DNA of 64,000 nt, taken from assembly GCF_000948985.2 (NCBI RefSeq), contig NZ_CP059733.1:4526001-4590000 (forward strand), in the 5' to 3' direction. The DNA is from Thalassomonas viridans. GTDB taxonomy: Bacteria; Pseudomonadota; Gammaproteobacteria; Enterobacterales; Alteromonadaceae. Within the stretch, counting starts at the first letter, position 1; each line of letters opens with the position of its first letter. The notes below the pieces were generated by a model. It was given only the letters and a program-made list of their open reading frames with translations. It searched no databases and was not told the origin of the DNA. The translations under genes were made by a program, and so were the position numbers. Shown here in pieces: positions 59,410-64,000 of the stretch.

Positions 59410-61338
59410 CTAAGGATTAAAAATATTATTTACTACACCTGCTATTTTATTAGCTAAAAGCGGTGGTACAGCATTACCAACCTGAATAAACTGCGCAGTT
59501 CTCGGTCCCTCAAAAAAATAATTATCAGGAAAAGTTTGTAGCCTTGCCGCTTCCCTTACTGTTAAGCTACGCATCTGACTAGGATCTGGATGTATATAAT
59601 AATGTCCATCTTTTGCAATATGGCTAGTTACCGTCGTTGATGGCTGATTCCAGATCTGTGTGCGGAAGCGATCAACAAAAGATTTTTTATTTTTATGTCC
59701 TTTAGGATCAAGCCCAGCTTCCTCCAATTCTTGCAAACGGGGGTAGTCTCTCTCCTCACCTTGTGGTTTTATTAGCGAATAGCTTGAAGAGTAAATGTAA
59801 CGACATAAATCAGTATCCATATGGCTACGAGCTTCATGATTTAATATCCAAGTTTTCTCTTCTCCTCCCGTATACCATTTTTTTAATTCTATTACGCTTT
59901 GATTGTTTTCAGTTTCCTTCTCTAATCGAGTAAAATCAAATTTGGTAAACTTTTCAATTGAAGTATTAGTTGTTTCTGTTTGCTTATCCGTAAAAGAATT
60001 AAATTTTTTAGAGAGTTTTAATAATTTTTCATGCCCGCTAAAAGCACGGTTTAGTATGCTCCAAACTTTCTGCTGGTGTTCATCAAGGCTTTCAGCTAAA
60101 TGTGTGACTGTATTTGTTAACTTATCATTTAAAGTGCTACGCCAGAAATCAGTTTCTTCAGCTTGTTTAAGCTTGGTTCTAACCGGAATTTCATCATCAA
60201 CAGAAAAGTGCTCTGTAGTTCCAACACCTGCTCTTAAAACAGGTAAATCACCTATTGCATCCTGAACAGTTGTTTGTTTTTCTGGCTGAACAGGTACTAA
60301 AAAAGACCGAAACTCTCTACTTAACTTCTCTGAAATATCTTTCTTTATACCAAGTAGAATAACCCTTTCCCTAGCTTGAGGAATTCCATAATTTTTAGCA
60401 TGCAATACAAAACTATTGCCATTTAAAGCCTGCAGTTCATCACTTCCCCCTTTAAAGTTAATATCACAGGCAAGTGAATATATATCATATTCAAGGTTTG
60501 GATCAGCAGTATTAATTACATTGGCAGGCTTATTTAAATCAGCAAAAATCCATCGCCAAATATCTACTTTATTACCTTCAGCATCTTTTACTTTCGCAGT
60601 CAACATACCTTTTACGTTTTCCATCACAAAAACTTCTGGCTGAAACTCACTGATAATTTTAATGTATTCCTTATACAACCAAGTACGCCCATCACTATCC
60701 TGATCCCATATAGCTTTACCATTTTCATCAGTATCCGATGAAACATTATTAGTCACATGACCTTTTCTACGCGACCTGCCTGCCATCGAAAATGCCTGGC
60801 ATGGAGGCCCACCTATTAAAATACTCGGTACATTAGGATCTATTTGTTCTGCAATAGCTTTATGAATATCCTTTTCATCCGGGCCAAGTGTCATCCTTCG
60901 AGCTTCAAACATTGCTCTTTTAATGGCTTTTTCTATTTCGCCCCATTGCTCTGAGTATAGCTTTTTAGCCTTATCATATTCTTTAGGGCAATAAAATTCC
61001 GGAGATAGTAAATCCCATTCACGTGTATCATTTTCGGTTTTGATATGCTTTCTATCATCAAAATCAAAACTTCTGAACTCTAGTAACTTACCCAAAAGTT
61101 TATTTTTACCAGAAATATAATCAACATATATCTGCGGAGTTTCTAGTTTAGGATTTTGATTGAAATAACGTAGAAATGCTCTTAATCGAAGAGTTTTATG
61201 TGCATTCTCTTCCATTTCAACAGAGATTTTGATTTGAAATGGATATTTCTTATTCTGCTCAATATTATACGCAGAAAAACCTTCACCCAAACCACCAGGA
61301 CCGGCGAATACATCTATTATTTGGGTATTTAGATTCAT
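59410..61338 (-). CDS. DNA (cytosine-5-)-methyltransferase
   Basis: The ATG at 61338 (MNLNTQIIDVFAGPGGLGEG) is preferred over the TTG four codons earlier, giving 642 residues. Motif I is DVFAGPGG; motif IV with the catalytic Cys is GGPPCQAFSMAGRS (Cys at 180); motif VI is FVMENVKG; the C-terminal motifs are SLTVREAARLQTFPDNYFF and QVGNAVPPLLANKIA. Inserts before motif IV and in the target-recognition region make it longer than simple 5mC enzymes. It forms the modification arm of the operon with Vsr, AIPR and DUF4420 proteins. Target sequence cannot be told from sequence alone. Confidence 0.95.
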   Translation of the reverse strand: MNLNTQIIDVFAGPGGLGEGFSAYNIEQNKKYPFQIKISVEMEENAHKTLRLRAFLRYFNQNPKLETPQIYVDYISGKNKLLGKLLEFRSFDFDDRKHIKTENDTREWDLLSPEFYCPKEYDKAKKLYSEQWGEIEKAIKRAMFEARRMTLGPDEKDIHKAIAEQIDPNVPSILIGGPPCQAFSMAGRSRRKGHVTNNVSSDTDENGKAIWDQDSDGRTWLYKEYIKIISEFQPEVFVMENVKGMLTAKVKDAEGNKVDIWRWIFADLNKPANVINTADPNLEYDIYSLACDINFKGGSDELQALNGNSFVLHAKNYGIPQARERVILLGIKKDISEKLSREFRSFLVPVQPEKQTTVQDAIGDLPVLRAGVGTTEHFSVDDEIPVRTKLKQAEETDFWRSTLNDKLTNTVTHLAESLDEHQQKVWSILNRAFSGHEKLLKLSKKFNSFTDKQTETTNTSIEKFTKFDFTRLEKETENNQSVIELKKWYTGGEEKTWILNHEARSHMDTDLCRYIYSSSYSLIKPQGEERDYPRLQELEEAGLDPKGHKNKKSFVDRFRTQIWNQPSTTVTSHIAKDGHYYIHPDPSQMRSLTVREAARLQTFPDNYFFEGPRTAQFIQVGNAVPPLLANKIAGVVNNIFNP

Positions 61339-61471
61339 TATTTTTTCCAAATTTATGCATTGTCTAAGTTATCAATGCAGCTATATATCTATTAAAGCAG
61401 GCCATAGTAAACCAGAGCCTAGTCAGAAAAAAGCTCTTTTATTTAGTCTTTCAAAAGTAATCGCAAACAGT

Positions 61472-63355
61472 TCAAATTGTGTACTTTTTAATAATTCGAA
61501 TGGTGAATTCATTTTTCAAAAATTCTTTGATTTCACGACAATGCTTTATAGCAAGCCACAACTCTTCTTTTTTGGAGTATTCACCATAATCATCACTAGC
61601 AGAATATTTCTTAATTAATTCATTTACTAACATCATTAACATTGTCAAAAACTCAGAAAGATCATTTTCTAAATATTCGCTCCTCCAGACTCTCCCTAAA
61701 TCAAGCTTAAAGTTTTGCTCAAACTTTGCGTCTGTTGTTATATAGAGAATTGACAAACTATACGGGATAACAGCAGACCGAAGCTGTCCAATAGCATTTT
61801 TCCCTTGTCCATATATTTTCTCCATTCCTCTAAATAAAATGATCTTAGCAATCAAATTTTCATAGAATACTCTATCTATATCAATAATATCAGCGCCCTC
61901 ATCTTTGGGTTCAATCGCTTCCATCAAGTGTCTAAATACTTTTTCTCCCCCTTTTTTTATTACGTGTGGCTGCTCTCCCCAAGCTAAATAATATTTAGCT
62001 AACTGCTCTTTAGAAAACCTTTTACTATTTGGAAACTCTTTCTTTTTCCTAGCCCCATTCGATCCGGCTTTGCGAACCATCGTATTAAATTCGCCTTTCG
62101 CCCGTTCAAAAAACCACTTACAGCCTGAAGGAGTTACTATGCTTTCACTCAATGACTTTATTTTTCTTAATTGCGGACTACGAGAATTAAGATCTACATT
62201 CGAGACTCTTGATTGTGTGTTGGAATAGCGGCTGATATTTGAAATTAAACTATCCATTTCTTTTTCATCAATATCCTTAGCAATAGTTATTTTTGCCATA
62301 ACCTTGACTTTGCTAATATCTAGCCCTTCCTTCTGTGAAAAATATATAGATGCTGTTGTTTGACCCCCATTTACAATTTGAAAATCAGTTAATGATTCTA
62401 AACAGAGTACTTTTTTATAAGTTGCAACATTTGCAGACGAAGCAGTAATAGTTAGCCCATTATTAAAAGCTATAAACTGCTCAGGTTGTGTACGTATAGT
62501 GTTTTTTATTCCTTTATTAACACCTTTAAATTGTAAAAACGAACGTACATTTTTTTCTAACAAACGACTACTGTGTCTTTTATATAACTCTGCAATAACA
62601 GCAGCATCTAATACACATAAATAAGATTCAAAGTTCTTTTCATTCGCAGCTTGAATAACTTCTATTCTTCTCTCAAAGTCTCTTTTAAAATTTACAGTCA
62701 AAGGCTCACGATGACCACGTGAAATTATAACATTAGCAATAAAGTTAAGGTCTATAACGCGATTTACTATTAAAAAATCTTTAGTACGAGTATCACCATC
62801 AATTTCAAATTTAATTTTATAATTACCATCTTTAAAGTGAACTTTTCTTGGTTTAGTCTCGTTACCCTGATTTGAAACTGTGGCAGATAAAGAAATAAGA
62901 AAAATCTCTATTACATCAAATTGAACAATACCAGTTTCACTTGATATCTTATGAGCTAATGCTTTAACTGGTGACGAATCTTGTAATTTATTAGTAAAAT
63001 CTCCTTTTACTGCTTTTTGAAAAAACCTCAGCCCTTGTTTAAGTTGCTTTTCATAATCTGCTTTTATAGATACATTTAATTGCTCTTCTTCCAAGCTTTC
63101 ATCTATAGAATCTCCATCAACAACAAATAGCTGCAACCTTTCCGTTGAGTCATTAACTATATAGGCATTAATTTTCCAATTATCTTCATCAGAGAGCCCA
63201 TATGTTTCATAGCATTCCTCAGTATCAACAACTTTAGCGTCTAACAAATAAGGTAATACTTGTGACAAGACCGATTGTTCTTCAATAAAGCCATCCTCAT
63301 CTTTTGAATTATCCAAGACATCTTGTCTGTATTTATAGAGTTCACTGACTTCCAT
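61472..63355 (-). CDS. AIPR-family (abortive phage infection) protein
   Basis: The 627-residue protein has the AIPR hallmark around residues 290-360: FIAFNNGLTITASSANVATY, SLTDFQIVNGGQTTASIYFS and then KVKVMAKITI. The region RVSNVDLNSRSPQLRKIKSL followed by KWFFERAKGEF and the segment RFSKEQLAKYYLAWGEQPHV are also typical. AIPR proteins occur in phage-resistance and restriction-like operons; the biochemical role is not settled. The ATG directly follows the stop of the DUF4420 gene, so the two are translationally coupled. A 133-bp gap separates it from the methyltransferase start. Confidence 0.85.
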   Translation of the reverse strand: MEVSELYKYRQDVLDNSKDEDGFIEEQSVLSQVLPYLLDAKVVDTEECYETYGLSDEDNWKINAYIVNDSTERLQLFVVDGDSIDESLEEEQLNVSIKADYEKQLKQGLRFFQKAVKGDFTNKLQDSSPVKALAHKISSETGIVQFDVIEIFLISLSATVSNQGNETKPRKVHFKDGNYKIKFEIDGDTRTKDFLIVNRVIDLNFIANVIISRGHREPLTVNFKRDFERRIEVIQAANEKNFESYLCVLDAAVIAELYKRHSSRLLEKNVRSFLQFKGVNKGIKNTIRTQPEQFIAFNNGLTITASSANVATYKKVLCLESLTDFQIVNGGQTTASIYFSQKEGLDISKVKVMAKITIAKDIDEKEMDSLISNISRYSNTQSRVSNVDLNSRSPQLRKIKSLSESIVTPSGCKWFFERAKGEFNTMVRKAGSNGARKKKEFPNSKRFSKEQLAKYYLAWGEQPHVIKKGGEKVFRHLMEAIEPKDEGADIIDIDRVFYENLIAKIILFRGMEKIYGQGKNAIGQLRSAVIPYSLSILYITTDAKFEQNFKLDLGRVWRSEYLENDLSEFLTMLMMLVNELIKKYSASDDYGEYSKKEELWLAIKHCREIKEFLKNEFTIRIIKKYTI

Positions 63356-64000
63356 TTAAAACTTTCGCTCTGCTATTATAAAATTTTCAATACCTTTTAA
63401 GTTAATGTCATATTTGACGCAACTTAACACTGGAGGGAGTATTGATTTAACCAGCTTAGGAAATTCATCAACTAAACAGTCATAAGTAGTCAAGTCTATA
63501 GGTTTAAAGCGATAATTATCATATTCTGAAATATTCTTTAACGTGATATTTTTCTGTTGTAAGGCTTTTAACAATATAGAAAAATCGCCACATCTATTAA
63601 ATATTAGGGTTCTTATATCTTGAACAAGCTCTTTAATTGAACAGCCGGCAACGTAATCTAAGTCTACAGAAATAACAGCTAATTCTAAGCCCTTAGATAA
63701 CTCAGCTTCTAATTGATACTCACTAGAAATGCTAATTTTATTTTTATTACTATCTTTTGTTTTTACTTCTATATTTTTATCATTAAAAATAAAGTCATGC
63801 CCTGTATCATATGGGCCATGCCAAGATTCAAGTAAATAGTTAACGTCAGATAAGGAAGCTTTATCCAAAAAGCTTCGTAGATAAATCAACTCACCAAATA
63901 TTCCTTTAATAGTTTCACGAGACAATTTTTCTGAATTTTGTTCATGAAAGAATTCACTCCATTTATAAAATGTCTGAATAAATACTGCTGAATATTCTTC
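63356..64000 (-). CDS. DUF4420-type PD-(D/E)XK protein, 5' end outside window
   Basis: The frame is open to the right edge; a TTG at 63925 is internal because 25 more in-frame codons (ending FFHEQNSEK) are visible. Nuclease-type motifs are IKGIFGELIYLRSFL (conserved Glu), WHGPYDTGHDFIF (Asp) and NIEVKTKDSNKNKISI (E-x-K). This order matches the DUF4420 PD-(D/E)XK family found with Z1-type helicases, AIPR proteins and DNA methylases. About 215 residues are visible of an expected ~320. It is likely the restriction nuclease of the operon; upstream genes are beyond the window. Confidence 0.75.
   Translation of the reverse strand, partial: EEYSAVFIQTFYKWSEFFHEQNSEKLSRETIKGIFGELIYLRSFLDKASLSDVNYLLESWHGPYDTGHDFIFNDKNIEVKTKDSNKNKISISSEYQLEAELSKGLELAVISVDLDYVAGCSIKELVQDIRTLIFNRCGDFSILLKALQQKNITLKNISEYDNYRFKPIDLTTYDCLVDEFPKLVKSILPPVLSCVKYDINLKGIENFIIAERKF

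Noticed and set aside
1-64000. tRNA, rRNA or riboswitch genes
   Set aside because: No cloverleaf with conserved T-loop or anticodon arm, rRNA segment or recognisable riboswitch core was noticed by eye; a covariance search would be needed to exclude small RNAs.

Overview
The window looks like a chromosomal stretch of a marine gammaproteobacterium. The mix of a quinol nitric oxide reductase, beta-oxidation genes, an M16 lipoprotease, IS66/IS1595 elements, several RHS proteins and moderate GC fits the Alteromonadales/Colwelliaceae (Thalassomonas-like). That assignment is inference from gene content; no rRNA or tRNA gene was seen to settle it.

The left third (1-19.7 kb) is mostly housekeeping and metabolic. 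It holds a holin-like 3' end, a di-haem cytochrome c, a chemotaxis receptor, norB behind two near-identical palindromes, an AidB-like acyl-CoA dehydrogenase, a periplasmic solute-binding protein, a thiolase-FadJ-like-acyl-CoA dehydrogenase operon beside an AraC regulator, a GlxA-type regulator and a large M16 metalloprotease.

From 19.8 kb on, the window is an accessory island. A 160-bp TA-flanked MITE truncates a gene fragment. A 1503-residue RHS protein with two small downstream (probably immunity) genes follows. An intact IS1595 element with an 8-bp target duplication splits a nuclease-like pseudogene. From 28.2 to 31.8 kb lies a small-peptide locus: two tandem peptides with double-glycine leaders, a third frameshifted candidate, an HTH regulator and several small membrane proteins. 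A degenerate copy of one membrane gene and an intact IS66 element with 8-bp target duplication close it.

From 34.9 to 46.4 kb is a three-gene operon. It encodes a secreted RHS shell lacking its core domain, a secreted 2329-residue protein made of 18 cysteine-paired repeats followed by the missing RHS core and an Ala/Gly-rich C-terminus, and a small membrane protein likely to give immunity. Next come small genes, two of them preceded by the palindrome GTATG-N4-CATAC.

From 49.3 to 58.7 kb two paralogous clusters each start with a ~360-residue protein (conserved Cys-rich N-terminus, glycine-zipper C-terminus). Each is followed by tandem ~117-residue membrane proteins, ten paralogues in all, with displaced fragments resembling the toxin C-terminus between them. 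A symE-like gene and a dGTPase gene sit between the clusters.

The right edge (58.8-64 kb) is a defence operon: DUF4420-type PD-(D/E)XK protein (cut by the window edge), AIPR protein, cytosine-C5 methyltransferase and Vsr.

Gaps where I see nothing convincing: 25920-26166 (RHS promoter side), 27847-28228, 48010-48284 and 53419-53709 (apart from the duplicated leader upstream of the toxin gene).
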